From Nodosilinea nodulosa PCC 7104 (GTDB lineage: Bacteria > Cyanobacteriota > Cyanobacteriia > Phormidesmidales > Phormidesmidaceae), in NCBI RefSeq assembly GCF_000309385.1, contig NZ_JH976538.1:637181-701180 (forward strand): 64,000 nt of DNA, written 5' to 3'. Position 1 is the first letter of the stretch. Each line of letters opens with the position of its first letter. Both the position numbers and the translations under genes were made by a program. Positions 33,981 to 43,167 of this stretch are shown here, piece by piece. The notes under the pieces were generated by a model. That model searched no databases, was not told the origin of the DNA, and was given only the letters and a program-made list of their open reading frames with translations.

Positions 33981-35195
33981 ATGGTAAGGCCGGTCGAAAG
34001 CATTCGCAAGGATCTCAACACGCTGGAGGGTGCCACCGCTACCCTGGCCGCCGAGTTTAGCCAAATTTATGCCACCTACCTGACGGTGCTAGGGCACGCG
34101 ATGCGGCGGCAGGTGATTATGGCGACCTATCACCTCTGCACCCAGGTCTACCCCGAGGCCTTTTTGACGCTGACGGTTAGCGATCGCGCCCGACTCCAGC
34201 AGAGCATGCAAAATCTGGGGCGCAAAGCCCAGGGCTGGCTTCAGCAGCTGATGGAGCCCGATCTGTCGCCGCCGGAGATTGACCTGACCCAGCGCCTCGC
34301 CCCCGATGACCTGAGCCGCCTGGAGGCCGCCCTGTCCACGCTGGCCGATTCCTCCGAGGGGGGTGAGGTTCGCATCGAGATCTCGACGAAGGGTGACGAG
34401 GCTGCGGCAGGCCTGCTGTCCGGCGAGGAAAGCGGAGCCGACCCGCTGGCTGCCGAGGGCCAGAACGAGGAGGCGATCGCCCCAGAGACCAACCCAGAGG
34501 CCAATCCAGAGACCGACCCAGACACCTCGGCCCCTGCCTCTGACGCCGAGGCCGCGCCAGAGGCAGGCATTGACCCCAAGAAACTGGTGCAGTCTGTGAT
34601 CATGGCTGCCATGGCCAACGATGTTGACGAAACCTTTAGCGATCGCCCCTTTACCGGCGATCCGCTGACGCCGACGCTGGTCGCCAAGCACCACCTGATT
34701 TTGGAGCAAATGATTCGCGCCGTGCTGGAGCGGGCGTCCAAAAAAGCCAATACCCTGCTCAGAACGGCCCAGGTTATTCCCGACCTGCCGGAGTCGTTGC
34801 TGGAGGTGGCTTCGGATGCGGATGGGTTTGCGCCCAAGGGGCGCTCTGTGCCCAACGTGCTAAATGTACTGGTGGCGGTGGCGGGCGACGTCGCCTCAGC
34901 GTTTGACCGCCCAGAGCCAGAGGAGGATGACCCCGACGGGGAAACCTCCGGCGACGAGGAGGACGACGACGAGTCCATTGAGGGCACCATGACCCACCTG
35001 GCGGCCATTCACCTGCGCCTGGCCGACATTGAGTTTAGCGATGTCCAGGCGGCCCTCTGGCGCAGCAAGCTGCGTACGGCGGTGGGCAGGCTGCGCAAAC
35101 TGGGCAAGCAGTACCAGCAGGCCGAGCGAGAATTGGCGATCGCCCAGGCCGAGCAAGCCTGGCGATCGGTCTGGTACGACGACTCATCCCGGTAG
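33981..35195 (+). CDS. Conserved cyanobacterial hypothetical protein with acidic low-complexity segments
   Basis: The 404-residue soluble protein has an N-terminal helical domain (~1-100, VESIRKDLNTLEGATATLAAEFSQIYATYL; HAMRRQVIMATYHLCTQVYPE). A Glu/Pro/Ala-rich segment spans ~140-205, and a central domain (~210-310) holds GDPLTPTLVAKHHLILEQMIRAVLERASKKANTLLR. An Asp/Glu-rich stretch of about 25 residues lies near 315-340. A C-terminal helical region (~345-400) covers AIHLRLADIEFSDVQAALW and VGRLRKLGKQYQQAEREL. ATG 33981 has a GAGGAGC ribosome site. The stop lies 19 bp before recG, so it is probably co-transcribed. No family function is recognised. Confidence 0.82.
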   Translation: MVRPVESIRKDLNTLEGATATLAAEFSQIYATYLTVLGHAMRRQVIMATYHLCTQVYPEAFLTLTVSDRARLQQSMQNLGRKAQGWLQQLMEPDLSPPEIDLTQRLAPDDLSRLEAALSTLADSSEGGEVRIEISTKGDEAAAGLLSGEESGADPLAAEGQNEEAIAPETNPEANPETDPDTSAPASDAEAAPEAGIDPKKLVQSVIMAAMANDVDETFSDRPFTGDPLTPTLVAKHHLILEQMIRAVLERASKKANTLLRTAQVIPDLPESLLEVASDADGFAPKGRSVPNVLNVLVAVAGDVASAFDRPEPEEDDPDGETSGDEEDDDESIEGTMTHLAAIHLRLADIEFSDVQAALWRSKLRTAVGRLRKLGKQYQQAERELAIAQAEQAWRSVWYDDSSR

Positions 35196-35214
35196 GATTC
35201 TGGGGAATGGACCC

Positions 35215-37752
35215 ATGGCGGACGTACAATCCTCCCTACCCGACTGGGTAAGGCTCCAGCGGGCGCTCTCGGTTGAGGCTGAAACCGGCTTCAACGACCT
35301 GGTGGGCAAGCAGCAGAGCTTTAGCGAGTTTTTGCGCGGCAGCCTGCGGCTGCCGCCCCCGGTGCTGCCCCCAGACCAGCAGCAGTCCTGGCAAAGTCTG
35401 GCCCAAAAATACGACGGCTACGGCGATCTGAGCTTTGCCCAGCGGCAGCACCTGGTGGCCGAAACCCGCCGCTTTTTGCACGGCACCCAGCGCCTGCTAG
35501 AAAAATTTGCCGAAACCAAGGCTCTGCGGGCCAGAGAAAGTGCCGCCCCAGAAGCAGGGGAATCCGCGCTTCCGAAGGCTTCCCGAAAGCCCAAAGCCAC
35601 GCCCAAGACAACCCAGCTAGCCGAGGCCTCGGGCACCGGCAGCCTTCGGTTTGGTCTCGATCAGCCGGTCACCTATCTCAAGGGGATTGGCCCCAAAAAC
35701 AGCGATCGCCTCGCCAAGCTGGGCCTGTTCACTGTGCAGGATGTGCTCTTTTACTACCCCCGCGACCATATCAACTACGCCCAGCAGGTCAAAATTCGCG
35801 ATCTGGAACCGGGCGAAACCGTCACCGTCGTCGGCACCGTCAAGCGCGTCAACTGCTTCACCAGCCCCCGCAACAAAAAGCTCACCATCTTTGAACTCCA
35901 GCTCTCCGACGGTAGCGCCACCCTCAAGCTCAACCGCTTTTACCCCGGCAGCCGCTACGCCACCCCCAGCTGGCAGCAGCAGCAAAAGCGCCAGTATCCC
36001 CAGGGGGCGGTGGTTGCCGCCTCTGGCCTGGTCAAGGACGGCAAGTTTGGCGTCACCCTGGACGACCCGCACCTGGAGGTGTTGGACAGCCTGAGCGATC
36101 GCATCGAATCTCTCACCATTGGCCGCATGGTGCCGGTGTATTCCCTCACCGAAGGCGTGGCGGCAGATTTGGTGCGCAAGGCCGTGGCGGCGTCGCTCCC
36201 GGCGATTCCCGAATTGCAGGATCCGCTGCCGGTCGATGTGCGCCAGCGCCATGGGCTGCTGGGGGTGGGACAGGCGATCGCCCAAATTCACTTTCCCGAC
36301 GACGAAGAAAACCTGGCCAAAGCCCGCCGTCGCCTGGTCTTCGACGAATTTTTCTACCTCCAGCTCGGGCTGCTGCGCCGCCGTCAGCAGCAGCAGGCCC
36401 AGCAAACCGCCATCACCCTGGCTCCCACCGGAGCGTTAATCGATCAGTTCTACCAGGTGATTCCCTTCCAGCTGACCAACGCCCAGCAGCGGGTGGTCAA
36501 CGACATTCTCGCCGACTTGCAGCAGCCCGTACCCATGAACCGCCTGGTACAGGGGGATGTGGGATCGGGTAAAACCGTCGTTGCCGTCGTCGCCACCCTG
36601 GCTGCCATTCAGGCCGGATACCAGGCCGCGCTGATGGCCCCAACCGAGGTTCTCGCTGAGCAGCACTACCGCAAGCTGGTGGAATGGTTTAACCAGCTGC
36701 ACCTCCCCGTAGAGCTGCTCACCGGCTCCACCCGCGCCGCCAAGCGCCGCAAAATGCTGGGGGAGCTGGCAACCGGAGAACTCCCCATCTTGGTCGGCAC
36801 CCACGCCCTGATCGAAGACCCCGTGCAGTTTCGCGACCTGGGCCTGGTGGTGATCGACGAGCAGCACCGCTTTGGCGTGCAGCAGCGGGCCAGGCTCACC
36901 CAAAAGGGCGCCAACCCCCACGTGCTCACCCTGACCGCCACGCCCATTCCCCGCACCCTGACGCTGACCATGCACGGCGACCTGGATGTCAGCCAGATCG
37001 ACGAGTTGCCCCCAGGGCGCAAGGCGATTCAAACCACCCTGCTCACCAGCAAAGAGCGGCCCCACGCCTACGACCTGATCAAGCGCGAAATTGCCCAGGG
37101 ACGCCAGGTGTACGTGGTGCTGCCCCTGGTGGAAGAGTCCGAGAAGCTCGATCTCAAATCTGCCGTCGAGGAGCACCAGCGGCTGGCGGAGGTGATTTTT
37201 CCCGAATTCACCGTGGGCCTGCTCCACGGGCGCATGTCCTCCGCCGAAAAAGATGCCGCCATTACCGCCTTCCGCAACCAGGAGTCGCAGGTTCTGGTCT
37301 CTACGACGGTGGTGGAGGTGGGGGTAGACGTACCCAACGCCTCAGTCATGCTGATTGAGCACGCCGAACGGTTTGGTTTGTCTCAACTGCACCAGCTGCG
37401 GGGCCGGGTGGGTCGGGGGGCGGCGCAATCCTTCTGCCTTTTGCTCAGCAGCAGCCGCAGCGAACAGGCTATCCAGCGGCTAAAAGTGCTGGAGCAGTCG
37501 CAGGACGGCTTCTTTATCGCCGAGATGGACCTGCGCTTTCGCGGCCCAGGGGAGGTGCTGGGCACCCGCCAGTCGGGGCTGCCCGACTTTGCCCTGGCCA
37601 GTCTAATCGAAGACCAGGACGTCCTCATGCTGGCCCGCGAGGCGGCAGAGGCCATGCTGAAAGAAGACCCCACCCTGGCCCGCTGGCCCAAACTGGCCCA
37701 GGAGCTTCAGCGGCGCTACGAAAAGCTGATGGGTGGCACCATGATGACCTAA
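35215..37752 (+). CDS. recG: ATP-dependent DNA helicase RecG
   Basis: This 845-residue branch-migration helicase remodels stalled forks and Holliday junctions. A cyanobacterial N-terminal extension (~1-145) precedes the wedge domain (QPVTYLKGIGPKNSDRLAKLGL; DVLFYYPRDHINY). The helicase core contains Walker A GDVGSGKT near 446, DEQH near 547, TATPIPRTL, and motif VI region QLHQLRGRVGRG. The C-terminal hook includes RFRGPGEVLGTRQSGLPDF. ATG 35215 is preceded by a GGGGAATGG ribosome site. The long in-frame upstream extension overlaps the previous gene and is rejected. Confidence 0.96.
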   Translation: MADVQSSLPDWVRLQRALSVEAETGFNDLVGKQQSFSEFLRGSLRLPPPVLPPDQQQSWQSLAQKYDGYGDLSFAQRQHLVAETRRFLHGTQRLLEKFAETKALRARESAAPEAGESALPKASRKPKATPKTTQLAEASGTGSLRFGLDQPVTYLKGIGPKNSDRLAKLGLFTVQDVLFYYPRDHINYAQQVKIRDLEPGETVTVVGTVKRVNCFTSPRNKKLTIFELQLSDGSATLKLNRFYPGSRYATPSWQQQQKRQYPQGAVVAASGLVKDGKFGVTLDDPHLEVLDSLSDRIESLTIGRMVPVYSLTEGVAADLVRKAVAASLPAIPELQDPLPVDVRQRHGLLGVGQAIAQIHFPDDEENLAKARRRLVFDEFFYLQLGLLRRRQQQQAQQTAITLAPTGALIDQFYQVIPFQLTNAQQRVVNDILADLQQPVPMNRLVQGDVGSGKTVVAVVATLAAIQAGYQAALMAPTEVLAEQHYRKLVEWFNQLHLPVELLTGSTRAAKRRKMLGELATGELPILVGTHALIEDPVQFRDLGLVVIDEQHRFGVQQRARLTQKGANPHVLTLTATPIPRTLTLTMHGDLDVSQIDELPPGRKAIQTTLLTSKERPHAYDLIKREIAQGRQVYVVLPLVEESEKLDLKSAVEEHQRLAEVIFPEFTVGLLHGRMSSAEKDAAITAFRNQESQVLVSTTVVEVGVDVPNASVMLIEHAERFGLSQLHQLRGRVGRGAAQSFCLLLSSSRSEQAIQRLKVLEQSQDGFFIAEMDLRFRGPGEVLGTRQSGLPDFALASLIEDQDVLMLAREAAEAMLKEDPTLARWPKLAQELQRRYEKLMGGTMMT

Positions 37753-37795
37753 CTGGCCTTAGCCCATTGGCCACAGCTACCGTTGGGATTGCCCC

Positions 37796-39409
37796 TCAGT
37801 GCGCTTCGCCGATGCGATCGGGCAGCACCCCCTCTAGCAGGGGCGTCAGGTTATCTTTCAGCTGCCCGCCCCGAATGAACTCGGCGTAGGTGTCGGCCTC
37901 GATCGCCAGCAGTTCTTCCCGCATCTGCTCGGAGGCGTACTCGCGAATGGTGTCGTTTTTTTGCTCCAGCCGGGTAATTTTTTCCTTTACTTCCTCTAGC
38001 TGACCCTGCACCAGGGCCATCTGGTAGCCGACAAACTCGGGGTCAAACTCCTCGTTGGCTTTCATGTCCTCCAGGCGCTGCATGACGCGGGTAAGGGCGA
38101 CGCGGTGGGCAGTCATCTGGCTGTACTCCAGGCGCAGGGGCTGATCGCCCAGCAGGCCGAGATATTCCAGCAGCGGTTTGGTGGTGAGGCCCTGCACCAG
38201 CAGGGTGAACAGCATGACGCCAAACACAATCGAGATGATCTCCTGGCGATCGCCCAGCACGGCAGGCACGCTCAGGGCCAGGGCCACCGATACCGACCCG
38301 CGCAGGCCGCCCCACCACAGCACCGTCTGCCCTTTGATGGGCAGATCCATTTCGGGTCCGGTGATGGCGTTGCTGAGCGCCCCCAGGCCGTAGACGCTGA
38401 TGGCGCGGGCCACCAGCATGATGACGATCGCGATCGCAATTTTGTCCAGCTCGTTGATCAGCTCCGAAAAATTGGCCTGATCGCCAATCAGCAGAAACAC
38501 AATCGAGTTGATAAAGAACGAGACAAACTCCCAAAACTCCGACACCACCAGCCGGGTGCGGGGGTTCATGCCAATCCGCGAGCCGAAGTTGCCCAGAATC
38601 AGGCCCGTGGTCACCACGGCGATGACGCCGGACCCGCCCAGTTCCTCCGCCACCAGGTAGGTGCCGTAGGCCGACACCAGCGTCAGCGACTGCTCCACCA
38701 GGGGAATGTCAAACCGCTGGGTGAGAAACGAGAGGCCAAAGCCAATCAGCCCGCCGATGCTGATGCCCACCCCGGCAAACACCAGAAATCGCGCCACCGT
38801 CACCGAGACGTCGAACTGCTCCAGGCCCAGGGCAATGCCCAGCAGCAGGTTAAAGGCCACCACCGCCACGCCGTCGTTGAACAGGCTTTCGCCCTCCATC
38901 ACGGTGGTGAGTTTTTTATCGACCCCCAGCTCGCGGAACAGGGCCACCACCGAGACCGGGTCGGTGGCCGACAGACTGGCCCCCACCAGCAGGGCCGTGG
39001 CCAGGGAGGCTCCGGCAAAGGCCTGCAAGCCCCACACCAGGCTGCCGACGCAGATTACCACCCCCGCGATCGCGTACAGCACCACGGGCACCGAGTACTG
39101 CTTCAGGCTCTTCCAGTTGAGGTTCCAGGCGGCCTCAAACAGCAGCGGCGGCAAAAAGATAAACAAAATCAGCTGGGGCGATAGGTTAATCAGCCGCACA
39201 TCGAGCACCGCCAGGCCCAGGCCCACCAGCAGCAGCAGCAGGGTGTAGGGGATGTTGCGCAGGGCGCTAAACACCCGCGACAGGGTGGCTACCCCCAGCG
39301 ACACCGACAGCACCAGGCAAAACTGGCGCAGGTGAGCCTCAATCGAGGGGTCTTCTAGCAGCGAGGAGGAATTGTCTAAAAGGGGGTCGACAGCGAGGAA
39401 GAAATCCAT
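37796..39409 (-). CDS. CPA1-family Na+/H+ antiporter
   Basis: This 537-residue transporter has about 12 membrane helices over the first ~410 residues. Key CPA1 elements are FIFLPPLLFEAAWNLNW, the ion-binding region GASLSATDPVSVVALFRELG (Asp in SATDP), MEGESLFNDGVAVVAFNLLL (Asp in FND), and WWGGLRGSVSVALALS (the conserved Arg). A ~120-residue cytoplasmic C-terminal tail forms a coiled coil (LVQGQLEEVKEKITRLEQKN). It likely exports Na+ in exchange for H+ for salt or pH homeostasis. The gene is convergent with recG. Confidence 0.93.
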   Translation of the reverse strand: MDFFLAVDPLLDNSSSLLEDPSIEAHLRQFCLVLSVSLGVATLSRVFSALRNIPYTLLLLLVGLGLAVLDVRLINLSPQLILFIFLPPLLFEAAWNLNWKSLKQYSVPVVLYAIAGVVICVGSLVWGLQAFAGASLATALLVGASLSATDPVSVVALFRELGVDKKLTTVMEGESLFNDGVAVVAFNLLLGIALGLEQFDVSVTVARFLVFAGVGISIGGLIGFGLSFLTQRFDIPLVEQSLTLVSAYGTYLVAEELGGSGVIAVVTTGLILGNFGSRIGMNPRTRLVVSEFWEFVSFFINSIVFLLIGDQANFSELINELDKIAIAIVIMLVARAISVYGLGALSNAITGPEMDLPIKGQTVLWWGGLRGSVSVALALSVPAVLGDRQEIISIVFGVMLFTLLVQGLTTKPLLEYLGLLGDQPLRLEYSQMTAHRVALTRVMQRLEDMKANEEFDPEFVGYQMALVQGQLEEVKEKITRLEQKNDTIREYASEQMREELLAIEADTYAEFIRGGQLKDNLTPLLEGVLPDRIGEAH

Positions 39410-39498
39410 AGAATGCGGGCCTAAGGTCGAGTACGCGACGGATTGAGACAGCTTCAGGTGGATAATACCAAACCCGACGAGATATCATTCCCCCAGCC

Positions 39499-41241
39499 CT
39501 ACAGCTTTGCTCGCAGACTGTCCGCCTGGGACAGCAGCGCCTCAGCAAAGGAGAGCGACTGCTGGTGCGACTCGCCCCCGGCCAGCTGGGCCAGCTCTTC
39601 GCGGCGATCGCTGGGCGACAGCGGCAGCACCCGCACCACCGTCCGCTCGGTCTCGCCCTCGGTCGCCTGTGCCCCTTTTGCCGCCACCCCAGCAGCTTCC
39701 ACCACCTGCTTGCCCACCCGAAAGTGGGCATCGGCCAGGGCCGCCACCATGGGCTGGTGGGTAACGCACAGCACCTGGTGCTGGCGACCGAGCTGGTAGA
39801 GCTTCTCGGCGATCGCCTGGGCCACCCGCCCCGACACCCCCACATCGATCTCGTCAAACACCAGCGTGCCCACCGGGTCCACCTGGGAAAAGCAGGCCTT
39901 CAGCGCCAGCAGAAACCGGCTCATTTCGCCCCCCGAAGCAGTCTCAGCCAGGGGTTGCAGGGGTTCCCCAGGGTTGGGGCTAAACAAAAACCGAATGCCG
40001 TCGGCCCCGGTGGTAGTAGGCGCAATGGGTTTTAGCTCTACCTCAAACTGCACCCGATCCATGGCCAGGGGTTTGAGTTCGTTGACCAGGCGGGTCTCGA
40101 GCTGCTGGGCCACGCCCTGGCGCAGCTGGGTGAGCTTGGCGCAGGCCTCTCCTAGGATGTCCTGGGTCTTCTCGACTTCGGCTTCTAGGGCCTCGATGGA
40201 TTGGCCTTCGCCAGAGAGTTCAGCCAGCGATCGCACCACCTCGTCGCGGTAGGCCACCAGCTCCGGCAGGGAGCGGCTAAAGCGGCGGCACAGGGCCTTG
40301 AGCTGGCGCATCCGCTCTTCCACCTCTTCCAGCCGCTCGGGGTCGGCCTCCACGCTGGCCCCGTAGGCATTGATGGCGCGCCCGGCCTCTTCCACCTGGG
40401 TGAGGGCTTCGCTGACCATCGCCAAAATCGAGGTGATGGCCGGGTCGTAGCGCTCCATATCGATCAAAATGCCCTCGGCTTTGCCCAGCAGGTCGGCGCA
40501 GGCGCTCTCCCCGGCATCGCTCTCGTAGAGAATTTGGTAGGCCGCGTAGCTGTTTTGCTGGAGGTCGACGCTGTGGTTGAGGCGATCGTGCTCCTGGGCC
40601 AGGTTGTCGAGTTCCTGAGGGTCGTCAAGCTGAGCCTGCTCTAGATCCTGGCGGTGCATTTGCAGCAGCTCCAGCTGATCGCGGCGCTGCTGGTCGGCCC
40701 GGCGACGGGTCTCCAGGCGTTTTTTGGCCTGGGCAGCGGCCTCGTAGGCCTTCGCCACCCGCTGGCGCTGGGCCACCAGGGGGGCACCGCCAAAGCCGTC
40801 GAGCCACTCCCGCTGGCGATCGCCCGAGCCGAGCAGCACCGTCTGTCCCTGGGCGGTAATTTCCACCAGCTTTTGGCGCAGGCCCTCTAGCTGGGGCCGG
40901 GTGGCGGGGCTGCCGTTGAGAAACGACCGACTGCGCAGGGTTTTGCCCAGGGTTAGCTCCCGGCGCAGCACCAGGGCACCGTCCGCCGGGGGAAAGTCCT
41001 GCTCCGCCAGCCAGGTTTGAATGTCTTTTGGTACGTCAAAGGTGGCTTCTACCAGGGCCTTGGCGCTGCCCGATCGCACTAGTCTTTGATTCGCCTTGCC
41101 CCCCAGCGCCGCATCGATGGCGTCGAGAATGATCGATTTACCGGCCCCGGTTTCACCCGTGAGCACGTTTAGCCCAGCCTCCAGCCGCAGATCGAGGTGA
41201 TCGATCAGGGCAAAGTTCTCGATGTGCAGGGCGGTCAGCAT
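39499..41241 (-). CDS. recN: DNA repair protein RecN
   Basis: This 580-residue SMC-like ATPase starts MLTALHIENFALIDHLDLRL with Walker A GETGAGKS at residues 29-36. Two coiled-coil arms (~150-210 and ~270-360) flank a hinge. The ABC signature is LAETASGGEMSRFLLALKAC near 455, and the Walker B is VGTLVFDEIDVGVSGR, with D-loop/H-loop VLCVTHQPMVAALADAH. RecN supports double-strand-break repair. The length is normal. Confidence 0.96.
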   Translation of the reverse strand: MLTALHIENFALIDHLDLRLEAGLNVLTGETGAGKSIILDAIDAALGGKANQRLVRSGSAKALVEATFDVPKDIQTWLAEQDFPPADGALVLRRELTLGKTLRSRSFLNGSPATRPQLEGLRQKLVEITAQGQTVLLGSGDRQREWLDGFGGAPLVAQRQRVAKAYEAAAQAKKRLETRRRADQQRRDQLELLQMHRQDLEQAQLDDPQELDNLAQEHDRLNHSVDLQQNSYAAYQILYESDAGESACADLLGKAEGILIDMERYDPAITSILAMVSEALTQVEEAGRAINAYGASVEADPERLEEVEERMRQLKALCRRFSRSLPELVAYRDEVVRSLAELSGEGQSIEALEAEVEKTQDILGEACAKLTQLRQGVAQQLETRLVNELKPLAMDRVQFEVELKPIAPTTTGADGIRFLFSPNPGEPLQPLAETASGGEMSRFLLALKACFSQVDPVGTLVFDEIDVGVSGRVAQAIAEKLYQLGRQHQVLCVTHQPMVAALADAHFRVGKQVVEAAGVAAKGAQATEGETERTVVRVLPLSPSDRREELAQLAGGESHQQSLSFAEALLSQADSLRAKL

Positions 41242-41757
41242 AGGGGCGATGTTCCAGTACCCACGTATTTTAATGGGAAGTCCTGTGGATACGCCGCTGA
41301 AAAGGGGCAGAACTTAGAGGTTACTGCTTTGCCTGTAGCCATTCTAGTGATGCCGACCCCACCGTAGAGCACCCGAGCCACCCCCTGCCTGAGCATAGAG
41401 TTCATACACAATAGACGCAGGTTGGGTGACCTTCCGTTTCGCCCAACACACTGAAACTAAGCTTTAAGCCTTTAATTTGTCGCGATGGAGTAGGGGTGCG
41501 ATCGCATGTATCGACGGTAAAAACGTAGATGGCTTCTGGGATTTGGGGCAGCGATCGCGCATGGATGAACACAGAAATTTGTGCGCTTAGGGCAGGTTAT
41601 TTAGCAAGAAAACTATTAGGGGAACTGAGTTTCGCTGGCGCCATAGCGAGGTAAGAGTTAACGATTCGGTTCAGCGGCAGCAGTATTCTCGAACTCGGAA
41701 CTGGAGCTATCGGATGTCCGCTGCAACCGACTGGTTATGCCGCCACATGGGTCAAAT
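41242..41757. other. 516-bp gene-free spacer
   Basis: No coding region is supported. It contains a GTTGGG-type hairpin repeat at 41421-41447 (GTTGGGTGA/TCGCCCAAC) and HIP1-related GCGATCGC sites near 41498 and 41550. Nothing else structured was recognised. Confidence 0.5.
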
Positions 41758-42153
41758 CTAACACCTACTAAACAATGCCTTCATTTCGTTTGCTATTTTT
41801 TCAAGTTGTCCAGCTTCGACCTCTACATTGAACTTTGCAGACCATAACTCAGGAGCATCACGTCCTACCAACTCGACCTTGAGCGCAATATGCCCTAATC
41901 TGTCTGAAGTGCAAGAGAGACTAAAGTCACCCTCAATAGCATCCCAGGTTTTCGCCCCTTCCCAGCCTGTCCAGTTTTCTGCCATCTCCATAAACAAGCT
42001 GACTAACTGCTCACAGTCTCCGGTGTAAACCCAAACTCGATGTGATGCACTTAGAGACGCGCTTGAAAATGTGACTGTAAAGTATTCATTCCCAACTTCT
42101 GAAAATTCCAGCTTTGCCCCTGTATTTGCAGACTTGATTGTTACTTTGGACAT
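41758..42153 (-). CDS. Hypothetical protein, DUF6228-like
   Basis: The 131-residue protein is predicted mostly beta: EFSEVGNEYFTVTFSSASLS, ASHRVWVYTGDCEQLVSLF, WEGAKTWDAIEGDFSLSCTS, LGHIALKVELVG. It then ends with a helix (EAGQLEKIANEMKALFS). The pattern resembles DUF6228, a small family in polymorphic-toxin and accessory neighbourhoods, but I am not sure of this match. Surrounding DNA is repeat-rich and lower in GC than the preceding genes, which suggests acquisition. No neighbour links to a function. Confidence 0.72.
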   Translation of the reverse strand: MSKVTIKSANTGAKLEFSEVGNEYFTVTFSSASLSASHRVWVYTGDCEQLVSLFMEMAENWTGWEGAKTWDAIEGDFSLSCTSDRLGHIALKVELVGRDAPELWSAKFNVEVEAGQLEKIANEMKALFSRC

Positions 42154-42698
42154 TGCATGCTCAATACGAAAACGAACGACGATCGCCCCACCAATAATTG
42201 AATATACCGCTTTGCCAACAATCTCAAGGTTACTAAAGTCTGAGTGCTAACAGATAACCTTGTGGTTGCTGTCCTTGCCGGGGACTTGCGGCATAACAAG
42301 TTATTGGACTGATCTAATCTGCCTATATCCCTACTATGGGGTAGATATGCAGATAATCCGATGCATAATCACCTCTTGAAGGCAGATAGGCGGCGAATAA
42401 TCTGCATAATAGCCTTCGCAAGGGTAGATAGGCAGAACTAATCTGCCTAAATATCTGCTAGAGCATCGTTCCATCCTATACGGTTGACGGAGAGCGTCTG
42501 TATCAGTACTCTTTTACGTTAAGCCGTTCAGCAGAGCGGTGTTCACACAGAACTCGAAAATCTTGGCGCTGCCTGAAGGTGCGGGAACACCAACAGACAG
42601 CTAACCCCGCAAGTCTCTCGGGCAGATTGCGAGGCTATGGTCATCGTACCCTAGCCCCCCCAGTTTGCACTTTAACTGCGGGTGGCTGGGGTTTTCGC
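42154..42698. repeat. Intergenic region with three ATCTGC foldbacks
   Basis: There is no gene here. Three related hairpins are spaced about 60 bp apart: AATCTGC...GCAGAT (42316-42354), GCAGAT...ATCTGC (42382-42405) and TAGGCAGA-ACTAA-TCTGCCTA (42429-42449, perfect 8-bp stem). All contain GGTAGAT/AGATAGG-like words. They form a small local repeat family. The remainder up to 42698 is unstructured as far as seen. Confidence 0.7.
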
Positions 42699-42735
42699 GT
42701 TCTGTCTTCCTAACCCACAAAAAGGAAAACAGAAC
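42699..42735 (+). promoter_or_regulatory. Hairpin masking the ribosome-binding site of the gene at 42738
   Basis: GTTCTGT-C-TTCCT (42699-42711) pairs with AGGAA-A-ACAGAAC (42723-42735), 12 pairs around one internal mismatch with an 11-base loop. The 3' arm contains the only Shine-Dalgarno-like sequence (AAAGGAAA), and the stem ends two bases before the ATG. Translation should be blocked unless the hairpin opens. Confidence 0.7.
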
Positions 42736-42737
42736 CG

Positions 42738-43112
42738 ATGTTTGACTATCTCGAACCCGACACCAGCGATGATCAAGGGAACCCAGGGACCGGGTCCCTG
42801 CCGCTCTCATCAGAGATTGGCGGCCAAGGCCAAGGCACCCGGTCCCTGCCCCGCTCCCTCAACCCCGAGAAGGTGCGCCACATGCTCTACGGCAGCTTGG
42901 CGGGCATCGACCGCACCATCAAAATCCTCCACGCCCTCGGCTACACCGACCCCAACGACTGGAGCGACCCCATCCCCGTGCCACCGAGCGCTGGGATGGG
43001 TGACACAGCCCGGTCGCTTCGTCTCCGCTCAGCGACTGGAGCCGAGATGCCAGCATCGGGCGGAGTCGAGATGTGGATGGCCATTGCTACCAAAACCGTG
43101 CTGATTGAGTAG
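42738..43112 (+). CDS. Conserved cyanobacterial small protein of unknown function
   Basis: The 124-residue protein has a variable, Gly/Ser/Gln-rich N-terminus after MFDYLEP. A conserved-looking core follows: NPEKVRHMLYGSLAGIDRTIK and ILHALGYTDPNDWSDPIPVP (~43-82). It ends with MAIATKTVLIE. Short proteins with an R-H-(M/L)-L-Y-G-S ... L-H-x-L-G-Y-x-x-P-x-D-W core are frequent in cyanobacteria, but no function is known. The 85-110 insert (SAGMGDTARSLRLRSATGAE) looks like expanded low-complexity sequence. An RBS-masking hairpin precedes it and a hairpin follows it. Confidence 0.72.
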   Translation: MFDYLEPDTSDDQGNPGTGSLPLSSEIGGQGQGTRSLPRSLNPEKVRHMLYGSLAGIDRTIKILHALGYTDPNDWSDPIPVPPSAGMGDTARSLRLRSATGAEMPASGGVEMWMAIATKTVLIE

Positions 43113-43124
43113 CGCACCCCACCC

Positions 43125-43157
43125 GCCCCCGATGGCAAAGCGTATGCCGTCGGGGGC
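43125..43157 (+). terminator. Terminator-like hairpin after the gene at 42738
   Basis: GCCCCCGATGGCA (43125-43137) and TGCCGTCGGGGGC (43145-43157) form a 13-bp stem with one G-U pair, 12 bp after the stop codon. There is no T-run. Confidence 0.6.
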
Positions 43158-43167
43158 GCGATCGCCC

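Noticed and set aside
35029-35214. RecG start 62 codons upstream
   Set aside because: It overlaps the preceding gene. ATG 35215 has a ribosome site and gives the expected cyanobacterial length.
38105-39184. 359-codon plus-strand ORF opposite the antiporter gene
   Set aside because: It is a His/Gln-rich shadow of a GC-rich membrane protein gene with no domain; the minus-strand frame is a clear CPA1 transporter.
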